Below are positions 8,413-16,664 of a stretch of DNA of 64,000 nt, one piece after another. The stretch spans positions 23,358 to 87,357 of the forward strand of contig LJSY01000007.1 in the NCBI GenBank assembly GCA_001314805.1, read 5' to 3'. A model generated the notes under the pieces. The model was not told where the DNA came from. It made no database searches and was given only the letters and a program-made list of their open reading frames with translations. A program made the translations under genes and the position numbers. Within the stretch, counting starts at the first letter, position 1, and every line of letters starts with the position of its first letter. The DNA comes from Rhodobacteraceae bacterium HLUCCO18. Its GTDB lineage: Bacteria > Pseudomonadota > Alphaproteobacteria > Rhodobacterales > Rhodobacteraceae.

Positions 8413-9371
8413 TCTCGGTCACGCGCGACGCCTTCCCGCTGGCCGAGGTCTTCACGATCTCGCGCGGGTCGCGGACCGAGGCGCAGGTGCTGACCGTCCG
8501 CGTCATGCGCGACGGGGCGACGGGGCTGGGCGAATGCGTGCCCTATGCCCGCTACGGCGAAACGCTGGAAAGCGTGACGGCCGAGATCGAGGGACTGCCC
8601 GAGGACATCTCGCGGCAGGATCTGCAGGACGCGCTGGGCCCCGGCGCAGCGCGCAACGCGGTCGATTGCGCGCTATGGGACTGGAAGGCGAAACGCGACG
8701 GCGCGCCGGTGCACCAGCTGGCCGGCCTGCCGCCGCCGCGCCCGGTGGTCACGGCCTTCACCCTGTCGCTCGACACACCCGCGAACATGCGCGCGGCCGC
8801 GGCCCGCAACGCGCATCGCCCGCTTCTGAAGATCAAGCTGGGCACGCCCGACGACATGCCGCGGCTGGAAGCGGTGCGTCAGGGCGCGCCGGAGGCTTCC
8901 CTCATCGTGGACGCGAACGAAGGCTGGACGGCGGAGCTGTATTCCGATCTGGCGCCGCACCTGCTGCGCCTCGGCGTGAAACTGGTGGAGCAGCCCCTGC
9001 CGGCGGGCGAGGACGATCTTCTGGCCGAGATCGACCGCCCCCTGCCGGTCTGCGCCGACGAAAGCTGCCACGACCGCGCGACTCTGGCCGCGCTGACGGG
9101 CAAATACGACATGGTCAACGTGAAGCTCGACAAGACCGGCGGCCTGACCGAGGCGCTCGCGCTCAAGGCGGAGGCCGAGGCGATGGGCTTCGGCGTCATG
9201 GTGGGCTGCATGGTGGGATCGTCGCTGGCCATGGCGCCGGCTGTGCTGGTGGCGCAGGGGGCGCAGGTGGTGGATCTCGACGGGCCGCTTCTGCTGGCGC
9301 GCGACCGGGACGTGCCGCTGCGGTTCGAGGGGTCCACCCTGCATCCCGCCGATCCGGCGCTCTGGGGCTAG
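8409..9371 (+). CDS. dgcA: N-acetyl-D-glutamate racemase DgcA (enolase superfamily)
   Basis: A 320-aa muconate-lactonizing-subgroup enolase-superfamily protein, often labelled dipeptide epimerase. The complete acid/base and metal set is visible: KxK lysines K141 and K143, metal ligands D168, E194 and D217, and the second lysine K242 in KTGG. It would interconvert N-acetyl-D- and N-acetyl-L-glutamate, linking D-glutamate to the L-glutamate pool. The start overlaps the dgcN stop by four bases, so the two are translationally coupled. Substrate identity (N-acetyl-Glu versus dipeptide) is inferred from the dgcN linkage. Confidence 0.88.
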   Translation: MISVTRDAFPLAEVFTISRGSRTEAQVLTVRVMRDGATGLGECVPYARYGETLESVTAEIEGLPEDISRQDLQDALGPGAARNAVDCALWDWKAKRDGAPVHQLAGLPPPRPVVTAFTLSLDTPANMRAAAARNAHRPLLKIKLGTPDDMPRLEAVRQGAPEASLIVDANEGWTAELYSDLAPHLLRLGVKLVEQPLPAGEDDLLAEIDRPLPVCADESCHDRATLAALTGKYDMVNVKLDKTGGLTEALALKAEAEAMGFGVMVGCMVGSSLAMAPAVLVAQGAQVVDLDGPLLLARDRDVPLRFEGSTLHPADPALWG

Positions 9372-9445
9372 GGCCGGCGGCCGACGGGCCTTGACGCCCG
9401 ACGCCGCAGGGTCGAAATCGGGACGCGCGAAAAGGAGAACCGCCC

Positions 9446-10303
9446 ATGTCCAGAACCGTTTATGTCAATGGCGACTACCTTCCCGAGGAAGAGGCCAAGG
9501 TGTCGGTCTTCGACCGCGGTTTTCTCTTTGCGGATGGCGTCTACGAGGTGACGAGCGTGCTGGGCGGCAGGCTCATCGATTTCGAGGGGCACGCGCGGCG
9601 GCTGCAGCGGTCCCTCGCGGAACTCGAGATGAAAGCGCCCGTGGAGGCCAATGAGCTTCTGGAGATCCACCGCGAGCTGGTGACGCGAAACGGGATCGAG
9701 GACGGGCTGATCTACCTGCAGGTGACGCGCGGCGCGGCGGATCGGGACTTCGCCTATCCCGCCGCGGACACGGAGCCGACGCTTGTCCTGTTCACGCAGG
9801 CCAAGCCGGGACTGGCCGACAGCCCGGCCGCAAAGACCGGCATCAAGGTGATCTCGATCCCGGACCGGCGCTGGGGCCGGCGCGATATCAAGACGGTGCA
9901 GCTTCTCTATCCGTCCATGGGCAAGATGATGGCGAAGGCCGCCGGATGCGACGACGCCTGGATGGTCGAAGACGGGCAGGTGACCGAGGGCACGTCCAAC
10001 AACGCCTATATCGTGAAGGGCAACGCGATCATCACGCGCCACCTCGGCACCGAGATCCTGCACGGGATCACGCGCGCCGCCGTCCTGCGCTTTGCCCGCG
10101 AGGCGCAGATGCAGGTGGAGGAACGCCCCTTCACCATCGAGGAAGCGCAGGGCGCGGACGAGGCCTTCATCACCTCGGCCTCGGCCTTCGTGATGCCGGT
10201 GGTGGAGATCGACGGCACGGCCATCGGGGATGGCAGGCCGGGGACCGTGACGGCGCGGTTGCGCGAGGTCTATCTCGACGAGATGCGCAAGGCGGCGATC
10301 TGA
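9446..10303 (+). CDS. dat: D-amino-acid transaminase (class IV aminotransferase)
   Basis: A 285-aa fold-type IV PLP enzyme matching D-alanine/D-glutamate transaminases. The N-terminus YVNGDYLPEEEAKVSVFDRG is typical, the PLP lysine is K149 (RRDIKTVQLL), and the loop EGTSNN near 185 is present. It would interconvert D-amino acids and 2-oxo acids, for example D-Glu + pyruvate to D-Ala + 2-oxoglutarate. It lies 74 bp after dgcA with a GGAG ribosome-binding site, so the three genes form one D-amino-acid locus. A terminator-like hairpin follows the stop. Branched-chain or 4-amino-4-deoxychorismate lyase paralogues are the main alternatives, but the length and the conserved motifs favour Dat. Confidence 0.88.
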   Translation: MSRTVYVNGDYLPEEEAKVSVFDRGFLFADGVYEVTSVLGGRLIDFEGHARRLQRSLAELEMKAPVEANELLEIHRELVTRNGIEDGLIYLQVTRGAADRDFAYPAADTEPTLVLFTQAKPGLADSPAAKTGIKVISIPDRRWGRRDIKTVQLLYPSMGKMMAKAAGCDDAWMVEDGQVTEGTSNNAYIVKGNAIITRHLGTEILHGITRAAVLRFAREAQMQVEERPFTIEEAQGADEAFITSASAFVMPVVEIDGTAIGDGRPGTVTARLREVYLDEMRKAAI

Positions 10304-10310
10304 GCGGCGC

Positions 10311-10343
10311 GGTGCCGTCGCCTTCGGCGCCGGGTTTTGTTTT
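10311..10343 (+). terminator. Intrinsic terminator after dat
   Basis: GGTGCCG and CGGCGCC form a seven-pair stem (one G-T wobble) around a TCGCCTT loop, followed by GGG and a TTTTGTTTT tract. The position, eight bases after the dat stop, fits transcription termination of the dgcN-dgcA-dat unit. Confidence 0.65.
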
Positions 10344-10371
10344 CTTGTCGACGCCTTCGGCGCCGATGGGT

Positions 10372-10423
10372 GCGAGGGGGTTTCACCCCCTCGCGCTCCC
10401 CCGCGTATTTTTGGAAAGATGAA
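10372..10423 (+). repeat. Dispersed hairpin-plus-tail repeat, copy 1
   Basis: A perfect ten-pair stem (GCGAGGGGGT, loop TTC, complementary arm) is followed by a tail GCTCCCCCGCGTATTTTTGG and AAAGATGAAG. Related elements are at 16543-16597, 32987-33009 (tail only) and 35546-35591. This copy lies between the convergent genes dat and imuB and may also act as a terminator. Confidence 0.7.
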
Positions 10424-10500
10424 GAGGATCAGGGTGCGCGCAGGCCCGGGTGACAGGCCATGGGTCAGACCGTGTTGCCGTGCCTTTCCGTCCTGTCCCC

Positions 10501-12231
10501 TCATCCGAAATCGCCATGGGCGAACCAGCCGGCCCCCGTGCCTCCGGGCCCCGTGCGGCCATGGGCATAGTATAGCCATAGCATCGTGCCGTCCCGCGTG
10601 ACCACGCGCCAGTAGTCGCGCACGCCCGAGCGCCAGTCGGGATCGTCCAGCCACCATTCCGGCGCGATGCGTTCGGGGCCGAGACCCGAGCGGGTTTCGA
10701 GGCGCCGGCCGCGCCAGGTGAAACTGGCAGGGAGGTCGGGGTCATCTGCGGCGCGTATGGGTTCGGGGCGAAACAGCGTGAGCGGACGGTCCCGGGGGGC
10801 GCGCGGCCAGTCCATGGCCCGTTCCGACCAGGCGGCGGCCAGCGGCGTGGCGGTCTTTTCGGGGATATGGCTGTCGGCGGGACGCGCGCGGGTGATCGCT
10901 TCCAGCCCCACGCGCGCGCCGATCCGGGCGATCAGATCGGCCAGCGCCTGATCCTCGCCGCGCGGACCGGTTGCCCCCATGGTTTCTCCGCTGACGGCCC
11001 AGCCGCCCTTGTGCTCGGTGGCGTGGAGCGGCTCGGTCAGGGGCGCGGAGAGGCGCAGCCGGTCGATGCCGAAGCCCGCGTCGATATCGCCGGTCCTGAG
11101 CGCGAAGAGCGGGCGGAGCTGATCGGGGCGGTCGGCGGGACGGGCGAGGCCGACCTCCAGCGTCTGCGTATCGCCATCGACGCGCGACAGTTCCAGCCGC
11201 ACGCGCCGCGCGCCGCGCCCCTGTGCGCGGAGCTTGTCGCAGAGCACGGGGGCCAGCCGGTCGAGGCCCGCGAGGATGTCGGCCTCCAGCCCGATGGGCT
11301 CGGGCAGGCTGAGCCGCACGGCGAAATGAAGCGGTGCCGCGGCCGGCGTGATCGGCTCGGGCTCCACCCCCAGCGCCTGGTCGAGGCGGCGCACGAGGTT
11401 GGTGCCGAAGCGGCGGGCGAGCCCCGCGCGCGGCATGCCGAGGACGTCACCGATGTGCCGCAGACCGAGCCGCGCCAGGCCTTCGGCGGTCTCCGGCCTG
11501 ATGCGCAGCGCGGCGACGGGCAGGGGGCCAAGCGCCTGGCGGGTGTTGCCGGCGGGGGCGATCCTTCGCCCCGGTGCGGCGTCTCGCGCGATGCGGCGGC
11601 CGGGTCCATCGGGCGCAGGCGGCAGCGGAGCGGCGGTCCTGGTCCAGTGGCGCTTGCCTGCGCGGGAGCGGGTGGCGCGCGCCTCCTGCTCGATGGCGTC
11701 GCCGTTGCGCACGGGGCCGGTTGCGCCGGTCCCGCTGAAGCGCGCCAGGGCCCAAGCCGCGCCGGCGGTGTCGGCGATGCCCGCGCGGACGGTGAGGCCG
11801 AGATCGGTGCAGTCGGCCTCCACCTGATGAAACAGCGCCGCCTCGCCGCCGAAGAGATGCGCGCAGCCCGTGAGGTCGATCATCAGGCCATCGGGCGGGG
11901 CCTCGGCCACCCAGGGGCTGAACTTGCCGGCCCAGCGACGAAGCGCGGTGAGGAACGCGGCCTCTCCCGACGGGTCCGCGACGCGGGTGACGAGGTCGGG
12001 GCAGAGCGCCACGGCCTCGCTGAGCGGCTGTCCCCGGTGCAAGCCACGCGCCTCGGCCAGCGGGGTGAGTGCTGCGACCTGGCGGAGGTTGCCGACCTCC
12101 GAGATCACGGCAAGCGGCGTGTCGCAAAGGCCGGGCTCAAGCCGCAGCACCCGGTCCGCGGCGAGGCGCGGGAACCAGAGCGACAGGATGCGGCGGGACC
12201 TGTGATCGGGGCGTTTGGCGGCAGCGGGCAT
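10501..12231 (-). CDS. imuB: ImuB-type Y-family DNA polymerase-like protein
   Basis: A 576-aa protein. The N-terminus (RRILSLWFPRLAADRVLR) and the palm/fingers region (FGGEAALFHQVEADC) are those of ImuB, the catalytically degenerate Y-family member that bridges ImuA, DnaE2 and the sliding clamp in SOS mutagenesis. The C-terminus (YWRVVTRDGTMLWLYY) is the typical ImuB tail. A perfect LexA box lies 13 bases before the start codon. No ribosome-binding site is visible and the leader would be very short. Neither imuA nor dnaE2 is beside it, unlike the usual imuA-imuB-dnaE2 cassette. The upstream neighbour is a divergent MOSC gene. Confidence 0.9.
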   Translation of the reverse strand: MPAAAKRPDHRSRRILSLWFPRLAADRVLRLEPGLCDTPLAVISEVGNLRQVAALTPLAEARGLHRGQPLSEAVALCPDLVTRVADPSGEAAFLTALRRWAGKFSPWVAEAPPDGLMIDLTGCAHLFGGEAALFHQVEADCTDLGLTVRAGIADTAGAAWALARFSGTGATGPVRNGDAIEQEARATRSRAGKRHWTRTAAPLPPAPDGPGRRIARDAAPGRRIAPAGNTRQALGPLPVAALRIRPETAEGLARLGLRHIGDVLGMPRAGLARRFGTNLVRRLDQALGVEPEPITPAAAPLHFAVRLSLPEPIGLEADILAGLDRLAPVLCDKLRAQGRGARRVRLELSRVDGDTQTLEVGLARPADRPDQLRPLFALRTGDIDAGFGIDRLRLSAPLTEPLHATEHKGGWAVSGETMGATGPRGEDQALADLIARIGARVGLEAITRARPADSHIPEKTATPLAAAWSERAMDWPRAPRDRPLTLFRPEPIRAADDPDLPASFTWRGRRLETRSGLGPERIAPEWWLDDPDWRSGVRDYWRVVTRDGTMLWLYYAHGRTGPGGTGAGWFAHGDFG

Positions 12232-12244
12232 TGGCGAGCAGGAT

Positions 12245-12259
12245 GTTCATATTTTGTTC
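12245..12259. promoter_or_regulatory. LexA (SOS) box between imuB and the MOSC gene
   Basis: GTTC-ATATTTT-GTTC exactly matches the alphaproteobacterial LexA consensus GTTC-N7-GTTC. It ends 13 bases before the imuB start (reverse strand) and lies 50 bases before the divergent MOSC gene, so it could repress either or both. The direct-repeat form rather than the Escherichia coli CTGT palindrome supports an alphaproteobacterial host. Confidence 0.88.
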
Positions 12260-12308
12260 CAATCTAGGGGTGACAGGTCTGGGAGTCGAGTCCGGCGCGC
12301 GCTATGGG

Positions 12309-12794
12309 ATGGGCATGGAAAGCATCGCCACACTGACCGCGCGGCACGCGAAAGACGGCCGCCTCGACTTGATCGGGCTACGGCCTGCGCGGCTGGCGCC
12401 GGTCGAAGCAGTGGCGCGGGCCGATGTCACCCAGACGGGGCTTTCCGGCGATCACGGGCGTGCGGGCAAACGCGCCGTCACGCTGATCCAGGCCGAGCAT
12501 CTGCCGGTCATCGCCGCGCTGGCGGGGCTGAGCCATGTCGATACGGCAACCCTGCGGCGAAACCTCGTGATCTCGGGGATCAACCTCGGCGCGCTGCGCG
12601 GGCGTCATATCCGGATCGGGTCGGCCGTTCTACGGATCACCGGACCCTGCGCGCCCTGTTCGCGGATGGAGAGGGCGCTGGGCCCGGGCGGCTACAACGC
12701 CATGCGCGGCCATGGCGGATGGTGTGCGGAGGTGGTTGCGCCCGGGATCATCGCGACCGGCGACCGGGTCAGCGCAGACGTTCCAGCAACCTGA
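12309..12794 (+). CDS. MOSC domain-containing protein
   Basis: A 161-aa soluble protein with a MOSC-type beta-barrel, the fold of molybdenum cofactor sulfurase C-terminal domains and YiiM-like proteins. Visible signs are the paired GDHGRAGKRAVTLIQ and LRRNLVISGINL motifs and the cysteine-bearing GPCAPCSRME loop that would bind sulfur or cofactor. The start is ATG 12309 or ATG 12315; longer upstream reading is not protein-like. The 3' end overlaps the convergent lytic transglycosylase gene by 26 bases. It is divergent from imuB and shares the LexA-box region, so SOS control is possible but unproven. Confidence 0.83.
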   Translation: MGMESIATLTARHAKDGRLDLIGLRPARLAPVEAVARADVTQTGLSGDHGRAGKRAVTLIQAEHLPVIAALAGLSHVDTATLRRNLVISGINLGALRGRHIRIGSAVLRITGPCAPCSRMERALGPGGYNAMRGHGGWCAEVVAPGIIATGDRVSADVPAT

Positions 12795-14115
12795 GCGAGG
12801 CGTAGCCATCGGGCACGACCCCGGCTGACCGCTGGAAGCCGCGCACGGCCTCGGTCGTGTTGGGGCCGATGATGCCGTCGATGCCGCCGGTGGAAAAGCC
12901 CGCCGCAGACAACCGCCTCTGCAGCTCGCGCCGTTCTTCGCCGGTCAGCGCCCTGTCGCCGCGCGGCCAGCCCGCGCGGAAGGCGGGGCCGCCCGCGATC
13001 CGGTCGGACAGGTGGCCCACGCCGATCACATAGGCATCGGCTGGGTTGTAACGCTCGATGACACGGAAATTGTCGAAGATCATAAGGGCCACGCCCTCGG
13101 CGCCCGCCGGCAGAAGGATCGAGGCGTCGCCATGGTCGGGCACCGGCCCGCCATCGGCCAGCGTCACGCCCTGCCGGCGCCAGAACCCCGCGCCGCGCCG
13201 GGTCCGTTCGCCTGTCAGGGCATAGTCGAACCCCCGCGGCAGCCGCACCTCCACGCCCCAGGGCTGGCCATGCGTCCAGCCGAAGTTCCGCAGGTAGGCG
13301 GCGGTGGAGGCGAGCGCGTCGGTGGGATCGTCCGACCAGATGTCGCGCCGCCCGTCGCCGTTGAAATCCTGGGCGTGCTCCAGGTAGCTCGTCGGCATGA
13401 ACTGCGTGTGGCCCATGGCGCCCGCCCATGATCCGGTCATCTGGCGGGGCGCGACATCGCCCGATTGCAGGATCTGAAGCGCGGCGATCAGCTGCGCCTC
13501 GAAGAAGTCCCGGCGCCGCCCGTCATGGGCCAATGTCGCCATGGCCGAGATGATGTCGGTCGAGCCGCGCCGCGCGCCATAGGCGCTTTCGAGGCCCCAG
13601 ACCGCCGCGACGACCTCGGCCTCGACGCGGTACTGGCGTTCGATCCGCTCGAGCGTCTCGCGATGTTGGGCCAGCGCGGCGCGTCCGTTGGCGATGCGCG
13701 TGTCCGACACGGCGCTGTCGAGATAGTCCCACAGCGTGCGGCTGAACTCCGCCTGGTTGCGGTCGCGTTCGACCACGCGCTCCTGCAGCTGGACGCCGGC
13801 AAACGCGCGATCAAAGGTCTCGGCGGAGATGCCGCGGGACAGGGCGCGTTGGCGGAATCCCGCGATCCAGCGGCGGAAATCGGGGTCGGCCACGGGTGCA
13901 GGCCGGGCGGCGGCGCGCGCGCCCTGCGCGCCGCGCAGGATCGGCCGGAGAGAGCGGCTCACGGCCTCGACCGAGGGGGCGCGGCGTTCGACAGACACAG
14001 GCAGCGCCTGCGCCTCCGGCCGCAGTTGCGGGACGACAGAGGCCACGGGCGGAAAGGCCGCCACAGGCCCCGCCGTCAGAAGGATACAGACTATCGTGGT
14101 CGTGATGCCGCGCAT
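12769..14115 (-). CDS. Lytic murein transglycosylase, second MltB-like paralogue
   Basis: A 448-aa periplasmic enzyme with a signal peptide (cleavage near PVAAFP) and a low-complexity Ala/Arg/Pro linker to about residue 78. The MltB/SLT-2 catalytic domain has its Glu at 176 in VWGLESAYG, and an EF-hand-like DFNGDGRRD loop lies at about 250-258. The C-terminus is a PG_binding_1 repeat (ELQRRLSAAGFSTGGIDG). It differs from the paralogue at 1796-2977 by the longer linker and the canonical ESxYG motif. It follows rnr by 115 bp on the same strand. The 3' end overlaps the MOSC gene. Confidence 0.92.
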   Translation of the reverse strand: MRGITTTIVCILLTAGPVAAFPPVASVVPQLRPEAQALPVSVERRAPSVEAVSRSLRPILRGAQGARAAARPAPVADPDFRRWIAGFRQRALSRGISAETFDRAFAGVQLQERVVERDRNQAEFSRTLWDYLDSAVSDTRIANGRAALAQHRETLERIERQYRVEAEVVAAVWGLESAYGARRGSTDIISAMATLAHDGRRRDFFEAQLIAALQILQSGDVAPRQMTGSWAGAMGHTQFMPTSYLEHAQDFNGDGRRDIWSDDPTDALASTAAYLRNFGWTHGQPWGVEVRLPRGFDYALTGERTRRGAGFWRRQGVTLADGGPVPDHGDASILLPAGAEGVALMIFDNFRVIERYNPADAYVIGVGHLSDRIAGGPAFRAGWPRGDRALTGEERRELQRRLSAAGFSTGGIDGIIGPNTTEAVRGFQRSAGVVPDGYASLRLLERLR

Positions 14116-14230
14116 GGGGGCGGTCCGTTCTTGCTCGATCTTTTGCGCATCCTAGCGGAATTCGCCGCCCGCGTCACATGGCCCGCCCGCGATGGGCGGC
14201 GGATTGCCGGAAAGTGGCGGGATGCTGCCG

Positions 14231-16486
14231 TCAGGGGCGCCTTGCGGCCTTCTTCCTCAGCTTCACGCGCTTCTTCGCGGATTTCCCCGCCATGCGCTTC
14301 GGCGAGGGGCCGGACCGGCCGCGTGCGGCCCGTTTCGGCATCTCCTTGTTCTCGAACCCCACCAGTTCGAGCGTCAGCCCCCCCGTCACCGGAACCGCCT
14401 CGGCCAGACGCACCTCGACCTTGTCGCCGATCGCGATCACCAGCCCGGATTCGGCGCCCATGAGCGTCTGGGCCTCGGCGTCGTGGTGGAAATATTCGCT
14501 GCCCAGCGAACGGATCGGCAAAAGCCCGTCCGCGCCGGTCTCGTCCAGCTTCACGAAGGCGCCGAAGCGCGCGATGCCACTGATCCGGCCGGTGAAGGTG
14601 GCGCCGACGCGGTCCGACAGGAAGGCCGCAAGGTAGCGGTCGGTCGTGTCGCGCTCGGCGGCCATGGACCGGCGCTCGGTCTCGGAGATGTGCTTGGCCG
14701 TCTCGTCCAGACGCTCGATCTCCTCGGGTTTCAGACCGTCATTGCCCCAGCCATGGGCAGCGATCAGCGCGCGATGCACGACAAGGTCGGAATAGCGCCG
14801 GATGGGCGAGGTGAAATGCGCGTATTGCTTCAAGGCGAGGCCGAAATGCCCGAAATTCTCGGGGCTGTAATAGGCCTGCGTCATCGACCTGAGCGTGCTC
14901 ATGTTGATCAGCTCGTCATGCTCCGTGCCTTCGGCCTGCCGCAACAGGCGGTTGAGCTGCGAGGTCTGCAGCACCTGCCCCTTGGCCAGCGTGAAGCCCG
15001 AAGCCTCAGCCGTTTCGCGCAGCGCCTCGATCTTCTCGGGCGCCGGTTCCTCGTGCACGCGATATAGCAGCGGGGTGCGTTTCGCGGCCAGCGTGCGGGC
15101 GGCGGCCACATTGGCCAGCACCATGAATTCCTCGATCATCCGATGGGCGTCGAGCCGGTCCTTGAAGGCCACCGCGGCCACGCGCCCGTCCTCGGTCAGC
15201 TCGATGCGCCGCTCCGGCAGGTCGAGGTCCAGCGGCTGACGGTTTTCCCGCGCGCGGCGCAGCGCACCGTAGGCCGCGTAGAGCGGCGCGATGATGTCCG
15301 CGACACGTTCCGCCGTGCGCTCCGACGGGGCGCCATCCTGCGCGGCCTGAACCTCGGCATATTCCAGCGAGGCACGCGACCGCATCAGGCCGCGAAAGAA
15401 CGCGTGATCCCGCAGCGTGCCATCCTCGGACACCGTCATGCGCACCGCGATGCAGGCGCGCGGCACCTCCTCGTGCAGGCTGCACAGATCGCCCGACAGC
15501 CGGTCGGGCAGCATCGGCACGACCCGGTCGGGGAAATAGGTGGAATTGCCCCGCCTTTTCGCCTCGCGGTCAAGCGCGCTTCCGGGGCGCACGTAATGGG
15601 CGACATCGGCGATGGCGACCCAGATGACATGGCCGCCGGGGTTCTTCGGATCGTCGTCGGCATGGGCATGGACGGCATCGTCACGGTCCCGCGCGTCGGC
15701 CGGATCGATGGTGATCAGCGGCAGGTCCCGCAGGTCGGTGCGCCCGGCAAGCCCCGCGGGTTTGCAGCGATCGGCCTCCTCGATGACGGCGTCCGGAAAG
15801 GCGTCCGGGATCCCGTGCTCGTGGATCGCGATCAGGCTGACGGCCTTGGGCGCGCCTGGGTCGCCCAACCGGTCGGTGATCCGTGCGCGCGGCAGTCCCA
15901 TGCGCCCCTTCGGCCCGGCCTGTTCGGCCTCCACCAGCTCGCCGTCGCGCGCGCCATGGGTGTCACCCGGGCGCACCTGCCATTCCTTGTCGGCGCCCTT
16001 GGAGATCGGCAGGATGCGCCCGCCCTCGGCGCCCTTGCGAAAGACGCCGAGGATGCGGCGCGGGTTGGTGCCGATGCGCCGGATCAGGCGCGCGACGTAC
16101 TGGTGATCCTCGCCCTGCACCTCCTGCAGGCGGGCGAGAATACGGTCGCCGCCACCAATGGCGGGATCCGTGGCCCGGGCCGAGAACAGGACCCGTGGCT
16201 CCGGTCCCTCGCCATGCCATTCCAGCGGCTTGCAGAAGAGGTCGCCCAGATCGTCGGGCGGCAGCACCTGCATGACCGCGACCGGCGGGAGCTTGTCCGG
16301 ATCGCGGTAGGTCTTGCGCTTCTTCTCCAGGTGCCCCTCTTCCTCCAGCTCCTTCAGCACGCGCTTGAGGTCGATGCGCGCCGCACCCTTCACGTGAAAC
16401 GCCTTGGCGATATCGCGCTTGGACGAGGCGCCGGGATTGGCGGCGATGAACTCGAGGATCTGTGCCTTGCTGGGAACTCCGGACAT
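14231..16486 (-). CDS. rnr: Ribonuclease R
   Basis: A 751-aa 3'-to-5' exoribonuclease of the RNB (RNase II/R) family that degrades structured RNA. Domains in order are an N-terminal winged-helix/RNase R leader (about 1-60), cold-shock-like OB regions, and the RNB catalytic core starting near residue 240. The magnesium-binding ITIDPADARDRDDAVHA motif is present, followed by a C-terminal S1 domain (FTGRISGIARFGAFVKL). The tail is Lys/Arg-rich, as in RNase R and unlike RNase II. Length is normal. The methyltransferase gene lies upstream on the same strand, separated by 178 bp holding a dispersed repeat. Confidence 0.95.
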   Translation of the reverse strand: MSGVPSKAQILEFIAANPGASSKRDIAKAFHVKGAARIDLKRVLKELEEEGHLEKKRKTYRDPDKLPPVAVMQVLPPDDLGDLFCKPLEWHGEGPEPRVLFSARATDPAIGGGDRILARLQEVQGEDHQYVARLIRRIGTNPRRILGVFRKGAEGGRILPISKGADKEWQVRPGDTHGARDGELVEAEQAGPKGRMGLPRARITDRLGDPGAPKAVSLIAIHEHGIPDAFPDAVIEEADRCKPAGLAGRTDLRDLPLITIDPADARDRDDAVHAHADDDPKNPGGHVIWVAIADVAHYVRPGSALDREAKRRGNSTYFPDRVVPMLPDRLSGDLCSLHEEVPRACIAVRMTVSEDGTLRDHAFFRGLMRSRASLEYAEVQAAQDGAPSERTAERVADIIAPLYAAYGALRRARENRQPLDLDLPERRIELTEDGRVAAVAFKDRLDAHRMIEEFMVLANVAAARTLAAKRTPLLYRVHEEPAPEKIEALRETAEASGFTLAKGQVLQTSQLNRLLRQAEGTEHDELINMSTLRSMTQAYYSPENFGHFGLALKQYAHFTSPIRRYSDLVVHRALIAAHGWGNDGLKPEEIERLDETAKHISETERRSMAAERDTTDRYLAAFLSDRVGATFTGRISGIARFGAFVKLDETGADGLLPIRSLGSEYFHHDAEAQTLMGAESGLVIAIGDKVEVRLAEAVPVTGGLTLELVGFENKEMPKRAARGRSGPSPKRMAGKSAKKRVKLRKKAARRP

Positions 16487-16542
16487 GGGCCCGACCTAGC
16501 ACGCGGCGCGCGGCGGGTCAGCCTCAATCACGCGAACCGCGC

Positions 16543-16597
16543 CCTTCGTCCTGGCAAAAACCTCCGGGGGAGGCCGCAGGCCGGGGGCAGAGCCCCC
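16543..16597 (-). repeat. Dispersed hairpin-plus-tail repeat, copy 2
   Basis: Read on the reverse strand, a GGGGGC / GCCCCC stem is followed by CTCCCCCGGAGGTTTTTG and a GACGAAG end. This is the same architecture as copies 1 and 4. It lies between the methyltransferase stop and the rnr start. Confidence 0.6.
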
Positions 16598-16664
16598 TCC
16601 CGAGCGTCAGCGACACGAAAGGCGCACGCCGAAGGCGTTCCTCGAGATCGGTCTGGCGGATCGC

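Noticed and set aside
12231..12250. An alternative ATG inside the LexA box upstream of imuB
   Set aside because: It is out of frame with imuB and its frame gives no protein-like sequence, so it is not an imuA start or an extended imuB.
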